NCBI GenBank assembly: GCA_036873135.1
Contig: JAPTYO010000004.1
Coordinates: 1,298,322 to 1,362,321 of the forward strand
Source: Clarkia xantiana subsp. parviflora
Lineage: Eukaryota > Streptophyta > Magnoliopsida > Myrtales > Onagraceae
Length of the DNA: 64,000 nt
Reading direction: 5' to 3'
The notes under the pieces were generated by a model. It worked only from the letters and a program-made list of their open reading frames with translations, searched no databases and was not told the origin of the DNA. Both the position numbers and the translations under genes were made by a program. Shown here in pieces: positions 21,943 to 32,321 of the stretch (positions are counted from its first letter, which is position 1; each line of letters starts with the position of its first letter).

Positions 21943-24526
21943 ATGGCCGAAGCTCCGATGATCAAAGTTGTGGAGCACTGCCGAGTGTCACCAAAGAAGT
22001 CACGGCCATCTTCTTCTTCTTCAATATCGGTTAACCTATCTCCATTTGACATCCCTTGGTCTATCCTAATGAGCGATGGTGCATCTCAGATGAAACTAAT
22101 CTTATTCTACGAATTTCTCAAATCTGATTTAATTCATCAACAAGTTGTGCCCTCACTTAAGACCTCTCTCTCCATAGCACTCGAAAACTTCTATCCTTTT
22201 GCATCCAAACTAGTGTTTCCTCCATTCTCTGAAAAACCGCGAATTCTCTACACCGATGGTGATTCTGTGCCGTTCACTGTTGCTGAGTCGAAGATGGATT
22301 TCGGTGAGCTTGTCACTGACCGCATAAAGGATGCGAAACTCTTCCACCCTTTGATCCCAAACTTGTCTCCAAACATCGGATCACCGGAAGATGACGGGAC
22401 GTGGATCGTTCCCCATCTCCTTGCCATACAGGTAGGTGGTCATATGTATGTTCGGTACTATATGAAATCCAATTATTTTGATATTTACTTGAAGATATCT
22501 TAATAAGTTCTTTTGGTTCATAATGTTTGATTACTTTTGGGTTTTGGTCCATGATGTTTTTTTTCCTAGTTTTGGTACTATTTTTCTAGTTTTGGTCCAA
22601 CCTTTACATGATTCCGTCCATTATTTCTGTTAAATGACATGTGCAAGTCACGTGATCCACCCTAAACTTTCAATTTTGTTCAAATTTGGAGGAATTGACA
22701 CCCTAAACCTAGCTCAATTTGGCGAATTGAATTAGGTTTAATGGGTCAAATTTGGGGGAATTGACACCCTAAACCTAGTTCAATGGGTCAATTCCCCCCA
22801 AATTTGAACAAAATTGAAAGTTTAGGGTGAATCACTTGATTTTCACATGTCACTTAACGAAAAAAATGGACGGAATGTAACAGTCAGACCAAAACTAGAA
22901 AAATCTGCAAACATATATGGTACAAAAACTAGGCAAAAAAAAAATATATCATGGACCAAAACCCAAAAGTAGTCAAATAACATGGACCAAAAGACATGTT
23001 AACCCTACAACTTATAATAACTCAGCACAGCATGCACAAAAAAATTATATTTCGTATCGTGTTCTCGTGCGTTTTTAAAACATGAAACCGTAAGGTTATC
23101 GTGTGTATTATTCGTGTTCAAGTAAAATTATGTTAAAATTATGGACATGACACAAGAGGGTGCACGAATTGATGCCACTCCAAATGTCATCATGCCAATT
23201 TTGTTCATTCAAACAATATTGTACTTATTCATTATATAGTATATCTTAATTAGTAGGACCCGTGTTTTAGAATGTGTCGAGGTCGAGACAGACACAGGAC
23301 CCTTAATATGGAGAAATTATACTATACCGCGGCGCCACCACGTGCTGGCCCTCATTCCACTCACAATGGATGAGGGTGGGACCCAATCAGATGGCCCCCA
23401 CCACACACCATTGTGAGTGTGTGAGGGCTAGCAAGTGGTGGCACCGTGCTAGCGAAGAAAATCTCTTAAGAGGTCCCAAAGTAATTAAATCTCATATTTT
23501 GATTTCTTCTCTTTCTTCTATCCATTAATATTTATTACACAGATTACGATATTTCCAGACTCGGGGTTGTGCATTGGAATCCACAGCAACCATACAGTGG
23601 GCGACGGAACGAGCATCAAGAATTTTTTGAAGTCGTGGACATCGATCTGTCGAACCGGGTCGGCCGAATCTTCGGTGGTTCCTTTCATTGACAGAGATGT
23701 GATTGAAGATGCAATTGGTGTCCAAACAACTCAGGTCTGGAAAGAATGGTCACAAGCACTCAACCCTACCCATAATAAGTCACCAGCTCTACCACCTTCC
23801 AAAGCACTAAGAGCAACATTCATCTTATCCAAAACAAACATCAAGCAACTCAAAGAATGGATCTTGAATCATCAACAACAACCAACAAACAACATATCAT
23901 CCTTCGCGGCAGCTTGTGCTTTCGCGTGGGTTTGCTACGTAAAATCGACGCGACATGGGGAAAGTGAAGATGTGATATCGTCATCAGGAGGAGAATCAGG
24001 CGATATTGTTCAACTACATGAATTTATTTTCGGGGCGGATGTTCGATCCCGAATAAAACCTCCAGCCTCCGAAATGTACTTGGGGAATTGTGTCGTCTTT
24101 TGTCATGTTCGCATCGATAAGAAGGTCTTATTAGGACAACATGGTATTGTGTATGCTGCCAAGGCAATATCGGAGAAGGCGAAAGAATTAAACGACGAGG
24201 GTGCTGCAGAGAGAGCTTTCAAAACAAGCATATCAAATATAAAAGCTCTTCAGTTCGGGCGACTCCTGAGTGTGTCGGGATCGCCGAGACTAGCGTTCTA
24301 CGACATGGATTTTGGATGGGGCTGGCCGAAAAAGTGTGAGCTGGTCCATATTGATGAAAGGGGGGATATTTCTTTAGCAGAAAATAAAGATAAAGAAGGT
24401 GGTGGATTGGAGATTGGAGTGGCTCTAGACAGTGCTGCTATGTATAAGTTTTCTACTTTATTTCACTCTTTCATAGGGGTGAGCAAATGTCCCGAGAGGC
24501 TCATAATCCCGCCCGTCCTGCCCTAG
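21943..24526 (+). CDS. BAHD acyltransferase, copy 2, with transposon-derived C-terminus (490 aa)
   Basis: Paralogue of the 14214 gene and likely the same kind of acyl-CoA-dependent acyltransferase (anthocyanin/phenolic-glucoside malonyltransferase clade). Exons 21943-22431 and 23543-24526; the intron is 1111 bp versus 278 bp in copy 1 because two elements inserted. Catalytic HTVGD is at 180-184, MYLGNC at 341-346 and DFGWG at 419-423, all intact. The ancestral end would be FHSFI and stop, giving 474 residues. A hAT element inserted across the last codons, so the frame now reads on for 16 residues (GVSKCPERLIIPPVLP) into the element before stopping. The promoter carries a Harbinger-like insertion. 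The active-site motifs suggest a working enzyme, but expression and the effect of the tail are unknown. Confidence 0.88.
22499..23005. mobile_element. Foldback element in BAHD-2 intron (family B)
   Basis: Inverted halves: TTCTTTTGGTTCATAATG at left and CATGGACCAAAAGACATG at right, then GTTAACCC. The interior has ACATGTGCAAGTCACGTGAT on one side and the complement TTTCAATTTTGTTCAAATTT / AAATTTGAACAAAATTGAAA around the centre. CACGTG is at 22649-22654. The same family occurs at 55962-56392 (intron of the third BAHD) and 54721-54908. Absent from the copy-1 intron. Confidence 0.75.
23310..23466. mobile_element. Hairpin MITE in BAHD-2 intron
   Basis: Left arm GAGAAATTATACTATACCGC, CCACCACGTGCTGGCCCTCA and CTCACAATGG. 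The right arm is the approximate complement, ending AAGAAAATCTCT. It forms a hairpin of about 75 bp. CACGTG at 23339-23344. Same end type (GAGAAATTAT) as 16075-16271 and 57737-57883. No copy in the BAHD-1 intron. Confidence 0.75.
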
Positions 24527-25127
24527 CCTGTCCCAAAAATGTGCCCAAGCCCTAATGGGCGGGACTTTTCTTCTCAACTAGGGCACGGGCTAGGGCTTTT
24601 TTACGAAGTCCCAAAAGACCCGTCCCGTCCCTTTTTGCTAACTTATCAGCTATAAATTATAGTTAGTTAAGTTAACTTTAGTGATGGCTCGGGTTGAAGT
24701 TCGATTTGATCTGAATTTGTATTTATAACTTGTTATATCTAAATTGTTGGTGACTTTGTGTTAGAGTCTTGTCAAAACTTAGTTTTGGAGTCATTGGTGA
24801 ACTATTTTGGAGAACCAAGTTATGTGTTGAACTTGGTGTTCTTACAAGTGACAAAATGTTTGAGTAATTTTGGTGTTTTATGGTGAACTTTGTTGCTGTT
24901 CTGTGTTTGGTTATGGTTTAAGTAAATTGAGTATGATTTTTTTTTTTTTGAACTTGGATGGGAATTTGGGTTTGTTCCATTTGTCCCTGTAGGCCCGTGG
25001 CGGGCGGGCATTTTCCTACTAGCTAGGGCTCGGGATAGGGCTCGGGACAGCCATTAAGCGGCCCTAGTTTTAGGGCTTGGGCCATTTTTTAGAAAAAGCC
25101 CGTACATCCGTCCCATGCTCAGCCCTA
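24474..25127. mobile_element. hAT-like non-autonomous element at the BAHD-2 stop codon
   Basis: Ends TAGGGGTGAGCA and TGCTCAGCCCTA are 12-bp inverted repeats with one mismatch. Flanks CTCTTTCA (24466-24473) and CTCTTTTA (25128-25135) form an 8-bp target duplication with one mismatch. The uninterrupted site in copy 1 reads CTCTTTGATATAG. An 8-bp duplication plus TAGGG ends indicates hAT. Interior GC-rich words (GGGACTTTTC, GGGCTAGGGC) lie near both ends. No transposase. Confidence 0.9.
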
Positions 25128-25467
25128 CTCTTTTATATAGTTAGTTGTTTAAGAACTAGATGAAAATTCTTATTTGAATGTTCTTGTATGGCAAAAAGAA
25201 AAAAAAAATTCTAATTATGTCAATTTCAAAAATTGTACGGCTTATGGGTGGATTTAATGTTTCGTCAGTAGTATTTCCTCTGGTGTTAAAGTTGAAATTG
25301 TTTGTAAAATTTATTTGTGTATTTACTACTCTATTAAAATTAGTTACAAGTGTAAACGAGGCAACCTACTCAACATCGGCACGGTCAAAACTCGAATTCA
25401 AGTTCGGATGTACTCGACTCGAACCTACTCACGAATCGTATCAAGCTTTTATATATATATATAAGTT

Positions 25468-26895
25468 TAGGGTTGGGCATGGTTCGGTTCTGGGCCGAAC
25501 CGGTTCAGAACCAAACCAGATTTTTGGTTCAGTTGGTTTTTTGTACCATGTAAGAACCGAACCATATTTTAGCTCCTAGAACCGAACCATAGTAAAACCG
25601 GTTTTGAACCGGTTCGAACCGGTTTTGAACCTTTTTTTTCATTTTTTTTTACTAAAATAAAAAATACACACCCAAGTTGATATAATCCATAAACAATTCA
25701 CAAATATGCAAAATACAAATTATGAAAACAACTGATCACTTCATAGTAGAAAGTATCAAAGTCTAAATTCCAAACAATCTAATAATATAAAAAAGAATTC
25801 AAATATTTATAACATAAATCTCGAGACTTTAAACGACGTTAAGTGACGTAGCTCAAACTTTAAAAGTGCAGCAAATCTATGGTTGAAAAAAATACAAACT
25901 GTTTGTATATTAAGTGAGTTAATCTATCATCTTAGTTAAAATATAGAACTACTTCTAAATTAAGTTTTGAGTTCAAAACTGAACTCAATTTAATGTAGAA
26001 CTGATATGGGTTAACCGAATATATAATAACTATATATAAGTAAACAAACATGCTACGACCACATATATATCAAATATGAACCAAACCCAAATAGTGAAGA
26101 GTGTATCCTAGGGGTGTAAACGAGTCAAGCTACTCGTGAGCTGTTCGAAATCGGCTCAGTCGATATTCGACTCGCTAAATTCTGAGTTGAGTCGAACTTT
26201 TTCTAATACCGAGTCGAGTTCGAGTTCACTGGTACTCGACTCGAGAGGCTCGCGAGCCTAATCGAGCTTTTTTGCTTTTCCTATTCAAGTCGAGTTCGAG
26301 TTCTAGTTTTTCGAGCTTTACGTAATAATATTATATATGTATATATTGAGTTCAAGTCGAGGTAGAGCCCGAGTTCGAGCCAAAAACCTAATCGAGTCAA
26401 GTTCGAGCTCGAGCTAAGGTGCACCGTTTATAATTTAAATTAATTTTTTTCTTAATATTATCGAGCCGAGTCGAGCCGAACTCCAACACGTCGAGTATGT
26501 TACCGAGTCGAGCTCGAGCTTGAAAAATTAAAGCTCGGTCGAGTTCGAGCTCGAATTTGATTAAACTGAGTCGAGTCGAGCTCGAATTTGATTAAACTGA
26601 GTCGAGTCGAGCTTGTTAGATACTCGGCTCGTTTACAACCCTTTATTCTACCAAAAAAATGATGTAATGGTGTATTACTATCTAACAATTTAGGGTTTAT
26701 GTAACAAAAGTGGTTCTTAAAAACCGGTTCGAAACCGGTTCAAAATCTGTTTTGAACCAGTTGAAAACCGCTCCATATACTCCTTATCAAAACCGAACCA
26801 TTTATGAACCGGTTCACTCAAAACCGGTTTGTATTGGTTCGGTTCCGGTTTGGTTCCGGTTCGGTTCGCCCGAACCGGTTTTTATGCCCAGCCCA
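25468..26895. mobile_element. hAT-like element with 8-bp duplication TATAAGTT
   Basis: Starts TAGGGTTGGGCATGGTTCGG and ends TTTATGCCCAGCCCA. The exact 8-bp duplication TATAAGTT lies at 25460-25467 and 26896-26903. Subterminal parts are dense in GAACCGGTTC/GGTTCGGTT motifs on both sides. The uninterrupted site exists in copy 1 (near 16462-16469). No transposase frame. A second hAT-like element is nested near its middle. Confidence 0.9.
26110..26642. mobile_element. Second hAT-like element nested in the first
   Basis: Starts TAGGGGTGTAAACGAGTC and ends GGCTCGTTTACAACCC, inverted over about 14 bp. The interior is packed with GAGTCGAG/CTCGACTC and GAGCTCGAGC words, i.e. repeated subterminal motifs. 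Flanks TATCCTA and TATTCTA may be a decayed duplication. It sits entirely within 25468-26895, so it is younger than that element. Confidence 0.75.
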
Positions 26896-27370
26896 TATAA
26901 GTTAGTTAATATATGTTACGCCCTTAATATATATATGTTGGGTCTACAAAATCCACGTGCAAACTGAGTTGAGCTTATCAAGCAAACTTCATACCGTATT
27001 TAGGCCTACATATGAACTTCGAACCTTACTATTTGAGATTAATCGAGCTGAGATCAAGCTTGGTCGAGCAAGTTCAAGTTTGAAAATCCAAGCTCGAAAG
27101 AGCTCAAGATTAAGTTCGGTTTATTTAAGACGATTCGAGTACGGATAGCCTAACTGAATCGAGTTGAATCAAAACATGAGTACTAATGATCAAGCCAACA
27201 AGACACTCTTATACAAATTGTGTGTAACAAACTTTTATACGTTTAAACATTTAATTAATATCAAAAAAAATTATTTACATTCTTATTTAACTAATAATAA
27301 TTAGACATTTAAAAATTTGATTGAACTGAGTAACAAAAGAACTTAATTCATAGTTTCATTTCATAAAAAT

Positions 27371-28019
27371 GGGAATAGAACCTAAAAACTGTCACAATTT
27401 TGACTCATGTGTCAGTTTGGTATCTGAGGTTGAAATTCAATGCCTCAATTTTCATATGTGTTTCTATTTGGTGTCTCCGTTAAATTTTGGGGTTAAGTTG
27501 AACGGAATCTGGTCACGTGAGTGGTCAATTTTCAAAATTCCAAAAATACCCCCTGACTAGAATTAGGGTTCTGGCCAATTCCAGCAAAACCCACCCAATT
27601 CCGGCCGATTCTGGCCTATTGCGGCCAAACCCACCCGATTCCGGCCGATTACGACCAAACCCACCCTGATTCCGGCCAAACCCATCCCGATTCCGGCTGA
27701 TTCCCGGCCGATTACGGCATATTATGTCCGAATTAGGGTTAAGCAGCTCCGATTTAGGATTTTGGGTTCCGGCCAATTCCATCTGATTCCGACCGATCGG
27801 AGGTGGTTGGTTGGAGGTGGGTGGCCGGAATCAAAGGCTTTAAAAAAAAAAAGGCAAAATAGTCTTTTCAACTCAATCTGTTAAACTTAACCCAAAAATC
27901 TAACAGAAAACCAAATAGGCACAAAACTGAAAATTAAGACACCAAATATCAAGTTTAAAATTGAGATACCAAACTGACAATCGGGTCAAAATTGGGACAG
28001 ATTTTAGGTTCTCTTCTTC
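27371..28019. mobile_element. MULE-like foldback element, complete copy
   Basis: Left GGGAATAGAACCTAAAAACT and right AGATTTTAGGTTCTCTTC are inverted, continuing inward (GTCAGTTTGGTATCTGAGG against CAAACTGACAAT). The exact 9-bp duplication CATAAAAAT is at 27362-27370 and 28020-28028, which fits Mutator-like elements. The centre holds a short version of the CGGCCAAACCCACCC minisatellite. The matching left half in duplication copy 1 starts at 16949. Confidence 0.88.
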
Positions 28020-28319
28020 CATAAAAATTTAGCAACAAGTTGTTCAATAACGACTGAAGCTATTTGAACGAGTGCTGCAATAATCCATTTACTGTTTCCA
28101 CCTTGTCATAATAAAAGTTGTCGAGGATTACTGCAGCAGATTGGCCTGCTACTAGTTGTGATTCCCACTGATGTGCCAAATCTTTACGATTCTTGGATAT
28201 CTGCATTTTATATCAAAACATTATATATAGCTAGCCCGACATATAAGTCCAAATTTATATTAGAGATTATATATATATATATTGAACTATTTTACTGTAT
28301 ATATGTTATGTGCCGTCTA

Positions 28320-29593
28320 ATAATGATGTGAGTTTCTCTCCATTATCCGGCAGAGCGCCCGTAAATCACTTTCCGTCATGTGAAAGAATTCCTTGAATAC
28401 CTCCCGTTCACCACACAACGTACTGTCAAAAGCCGATATTAGTGAAACCTAAATACATAATTTGACGATATTTAAGGTAGCTAGTTAGGATTGTATATAT
28501 ACTTAAAACATCATTACATTATATGCAGCCACGTAAAACTGCTGTGGGCACTGGACAAACGCGATGTATTTTTTGACTTGAGGTCGATAAATATACACAT
28601 GGCATGCATGACTATCTCTGAGTTTTTCACATACATTTCGCTGTCTACCTTCAACATGAAGGGCGCATTCGTCAAAATGCCTGATACTCTTATAACTGCA
28701 AAATTGTATCAAAATTTGCTTACTTAATATAAATAGATAAGCCTTTATTTAATTGTCTTGCCGCGTAGAACACGAGTTTACTTTATTTAATTGTCTTGCC
28801 GCGTAGAACACGAGTTTACGACAACTTGTAATATATCTTACCATTGGCGGGTGCACAATGACAAAATTGTCCCCTTTATATTAGTTTATTTATTAAATAG
28901 TAAAATAGTATCCAATTTAATAAGTTAAGAAAAATACTAAAATGTTTTTATCAATGTGATTTTGTAAATTGCTAACTCACATTTAAATAATCAGACAAAT
29001 TACTAGTTCAGATTTCGTTTTGTGGACAATTTGGTAGAGCGAATTGTCCACAAAAGAAATCCGATCTATTAATTGTCCACAAGAATTAACGTCGGATTTG
29101 CTCCCATTCATAGCAATTTAATATATTTTAATGACAGGACGACTTAAAGACCCCCGGTCTTTTTTAGTAGTGTACCCAGTTACTCTTATTAAAACCGTCC
29201 ATAAACCGTTACAGTTACCCTCCAGCGATTCAGCCAATAGTTTGTGCCAATTTTAGAGTTCTTAGACAATTTGTTGTTTGTAAGTTATGATGTAGTGTTT
29301 TTTATAAGACGCACCTTGATTAGTTGCCTTGCTGTTTGGAATTCTTCCAAGTTATCCACACAAGAAGGCGGTAATGGTGGTCACTTTGCACTGAAGTATC
29401 GAAAAGGCGCCTTGACTTCAACTTTGTACTTCTTGCTTAAGGGGATCCACTTATGCGCAAACTTGGAGGCTTCCATCAGGTCGTAGAAGGTGATCGGAGA
29501 GCAAGCGTCGTCAGAGACATAGCAAGCCAAACGACGTGTCGCTCCGGGATAGTCCACCGCCAATAGCGACAGAACAGTGTTCATCAATGGCAA
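28320..29593 (-). pseudogene. Cellulose synthase-like pseudogene (CSLB/CSLH type)
   Basis: Two blocks in correct order on the minus strand. Block 1 (29593-29384) encodes [13 protein letters not shown], then [28 protein letters not shown] and [11 protein letters not shown]: the first catalytic region of family 2 glycosyltransferases of the CSLB/CSLH branch, including the SDD metal-binding aspartates. Block 2 (about 28715-28530) encodes RVSGILTNAPFMLKVDSEMY and VMHAMCIFIDLKSK, then shifts frame to YIAFVQCPQQFY. The normal NVDCDMY is changed to KVDSEMY. N-terminal RING-less part, the middle, the QxxRW region and membrane segments are missing. A working gene would make cell-wall polysaccharide in Golgi or endomembranes. 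Clearly non-functional: frameshift, deletions, no start context. Confidence 0.85.
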
Positions 29594-29649
29594 AACCCTT
29601 TAATCGGCTATAGAAAGATAATGAGAATGTTCATCTTGTGAGAGCAGTG

Positions 29650-30480
29650 AAGCAATAAAAGGGTCATAGCCACCCTTCAAATGGCTACAGATAAAGAGCG
29701 CTCTCGCAATATCAAAAGCGAAGAATAAGTGGAAGGGCCACGGCCACCCACCAAACGGCTACAGATAAAACCCGCGAATCCTATGAGGGCGGAAAATAAA
29801 AAAATGCCACATCCACCCTTCAAATGACTACAGATATAGAACACTTTCGCGACATTGAAGGCGAGAAATGAGTGAAAGGGACACAACCACCCTCTAAACG
29901 GCTACAGATAAAAGAGTGATCCCGCGAATCCTGTGAGGGCGGGAAAATAAAAAAAGGGACACAGTCGTCCCTAAAACGACTACAAAATAAAGGGTCACAG
30001 CCACCCTACAAACGGCTACAGATATAGAACACTCTCACAACATTGAAGGCGGTAAATGAGTGAAATGGCCACTGCCACCCCTAAAATGGCTACCTACAAA
30101 GAGTGTTCCCTGAATCCTGAGAGAATGGGAGATTGTTGAAAGGGCCATAGCCACCCTCGAAATGGCTACATATAAAGAGTATTCTCGTGAATCTTGTGAG
30201 GTCGGGAAATCATTTGAAAGGGCCTTAGCCACCCTTAAAACAACTACAAATCAAAAGAGCGCTCCCGGAACATCGACGACGGGAAATAAATGAAAGGGCC
30301 ACAACCACCCTCCAAATGGCTACAAATCATAAGAGCTCCCGCGACATTGAAGACGGCGAAGAAAGGGTCACAGCCACCCTCATAACGGCTACAAATACTC
30401 TCGCATCGAGACGGAAAATAAAGTATGGGTCACATCTACCGTTTAATCGGCTATCAAATAAAGAGTGCTTCCGCTAGGTT
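29650..30480. repeat. Satellite-like tandem array, about 12 units of roughly 75 bp
   Basis: Twelve diverged units, each centred on AAAGGGNCACAGCCACCCT, then AAACGGCTACAGATA, with a less conserved linker containing AGAGYGCTCYCGCGAATC. Unit starts lie near 29664, 29737, 29800, 29877, 29955, 29990, 30065, 30139, 30219, 30296, 30366 and 30427. Spacing is usually 65-80 bp, with one short unit of about 35 bp. Open frames across it are fragmented, so it does not look coding. Confidence 0.85.
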
Positions 30481-30773
30481 GAAAACCCGAAAGGGCAGCC
30501 TAGGCAAAATTAGGAAATGAGGGGCATGATCGCAAATTCAAAAATTGCAATCATGGCAAAAGGAGAGAAAATGAAATCCCGATGGAATGAAAACTCCAAG
30601 GAGCAATCCATGCAAAATTAGGGAAACTGAAGGGCAGGGTCTAAAATATCTCAAAGTCGACAGTGGCAAAAGGAGAGAATATGAGAGATATATAAAATAA
30701 TTAAAAAAAAAATCCGCTAAGTTGTTGCGCCATGCACAGCTTAGACAAAAATTAGGGACAGACATTCAAGCCG

Positions 30774-31135
30774 TCACGCCACTAGAGGCTCTTCTCCAAC
30801 GGACGCCTCTAGAGGCTCTTCTCCAACGGACGCCTCTAGAGGCTCTTCTCCAACGGACGCCTCTAGAGGCTCTTCTCCAACATATGCCACTAGAGACTCT
30901 TATCCGACGGACGCCACTAGGGGCATTTCTCCGACACACGCCACTAGGTGCTCTTCTCCAACGGACACCACAAGAGGCTCTTTTCCGACGGACGCCACTT
31001 GAGGCTCTTCTCCTATCGGACGCCACTAGAGGCATTTCTTCAACATACGCCACTAGAGACTTTTATTCGACAGACGCCACTAGAGACATTTCTCCGACAT
31101 ACGCCACTAGAGGCTCTTCTCCAACGGACGCCGCA
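30774..31135. repeat. 27-bp minisatellite, about 13 units
   Basis: Head-to-tail 27-bp units of the form ACGCCACTAGAGGCTCTTCT followed by CCAACGG. The first four are nearly identical, later ones more variable. Since 27 is a multiple of three, several frames stay open: plus strand 30722-31198 reads a 9-residue repeat (TPLEALLQR), and the minus strand 31053-30766 reads an Arg/Ser-rich repeat. I see no promoter, start context or splice site supporting translation. It lies immediately right of the 75-bp array and 400 bp before the BBX gene. Confidence 0.85.
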
Positions 31136-31361
31136 TACAAAAAAAAATCCACATTGGTTAAACAACCACAACATACAAAAAAAAAAAAATCCACGTGATT
31201 AAACATATTTAATTTCGATATAATTTGACTAAAATTATAATCAAATATCAATTTGTTTATAATTAATATTTTTTTTAGCCAATCGTAAATTAAAAGTTTT
31301 ATTCTTCTAAAAAGTAAAAACACCGCACACCAATGAATCACCAACTTATCATCATATATCG

Positions 31362-31370
31362 TATATAAAG
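31362..31370 (+). promoter_or_regulatory. TATA box of the BBX gene
   Basis: TATATAAAG, about 180 bp before the ATG at 31545, implying a leader of about 150 nt. It lies close to the 3' end of the minisatellite array. Confidence 0.55.
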
Positions 31371-31544
31371 GAGAGAGATAGTAAACCCGCGAGAAGATTT
31401 AGGGAGCAAGTAGTTACAACTTATAACAAGTAAACACCCAGTCCATACTAGAAGTCTACCAAAAAAAAAAAACCAGAAAGACTAACACTTGCCGGGATAC
31501 CTGATCGGAAAAGGAGGAAGAAGAAATTTCGAAGAAGAAGCCAA

Positions 31545-32321
31545 ATGACCAAGTGTGCGTTATGCAAGTTCCAGGCGAGGACCTTCTGCGAATCCGATCA
31601 GGCAGCGTTGTGTTGGAACTGTGACGCCAGGGTTCACGGCGCTAACTTCCTCGTCGCGCGGCACACTCGGACTCTGCTCTGCCAAGCCTGCCAGTGTAAG
31701 ACTCCTTGGACGGCCTCCGGCGCCAAGCTCGGCCACACCGTTTCCGTCTGCGGCGGTTGCGTCAAAGGAGTGCATAGCCGGAACGCCGGCGGCGAGGAGA
31801 GTGGAGGCGATCGAGACGATGACGATATGCCTGATGATGACGACGAAGCAGATCGCGATGAGGAGGACGACGACTATTCTGTTGAGGATACCGAGGACGA
31901 AGACGTTGGCAGCGATGGTGGCGATGATGATGTGGATAATCAGGTGGTCCCGTGGTCTTCATCGCCGCCGCCGCCGACGCATAGCTCCTCCAGCAGCGAC
32001 GAGTCGGTGAACGGAATGCGTTTGTTGAAACGGACGCGTGAGTGTTCTAGCTGTACAGATCTTCCATCGCCGGTAAGCTTTTTCTCCGATTTCATCATCT
32101 GATTCTGCTCTGTTATTCCGATCTCGTCGTTTAATCAGCTGCAATTTATTTCTCTTGATCTGCAGGAATCGCCGACCGATTCATCCCCCCGCCGGCGGCG
32201 CAAGGTGGCGCCAACTGTTTTAAGGACGACGCAGTCCTTCATCAGTGGAGCGGCTTCCGTTACCTCGCCCCGGCCTGTGAGTAGCCGGAGAGTCGGATCT
32301 GGACGGCGAGTGACTCACTGA
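31545..32321 (+). CDS. B-box zinc finger transcription regulator, BBX28/29-like (227 aa)
   Basis: Nuclear regulator of the plant BBX family, single-B-box group without CCT domain. Relatives BBX28/BBX29 act in light signalling, photomorphogenesis and flavonoid control by binding HY5 or CO. Two exons, 31545-32072 and 32166-32321, joined in phase 0. The N-terminal B-box has the zinc ligands in CALC, FCESDQAALCWNCD and VHGANFLVARH (residues 4-40), followed by the group's LLCQACQCKTPW and GHTVSVCGGC. A long Asp/Glu-rich middle (about 80-135) leads into NQVVPW, a serine-rich stretch and LLKRTRE, all as in BBX28/29. The basic C-terminus (SPRRRRK, SSRRVGSGRR) is encoded by exon 2. If the intron were retained, the protein would stop nine codons into it. 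Confidence 0.9.

Larger units (their letters stand above)
20640..28620. repeat. Segmental duplication, copy 2
   Basis: Counterpart of 13640-18789, enlarged by later insertions: a Harbinger-like element in the promoter (20788), a foldback element and a MITE in the BAHD intron (22499, 23310), a hAT at the stop codon (24474), and a hAT with another element nested in it (25468). Direct orientation relative to copy 1. Insertions account for most of the size difference. Confidence 0.85.
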
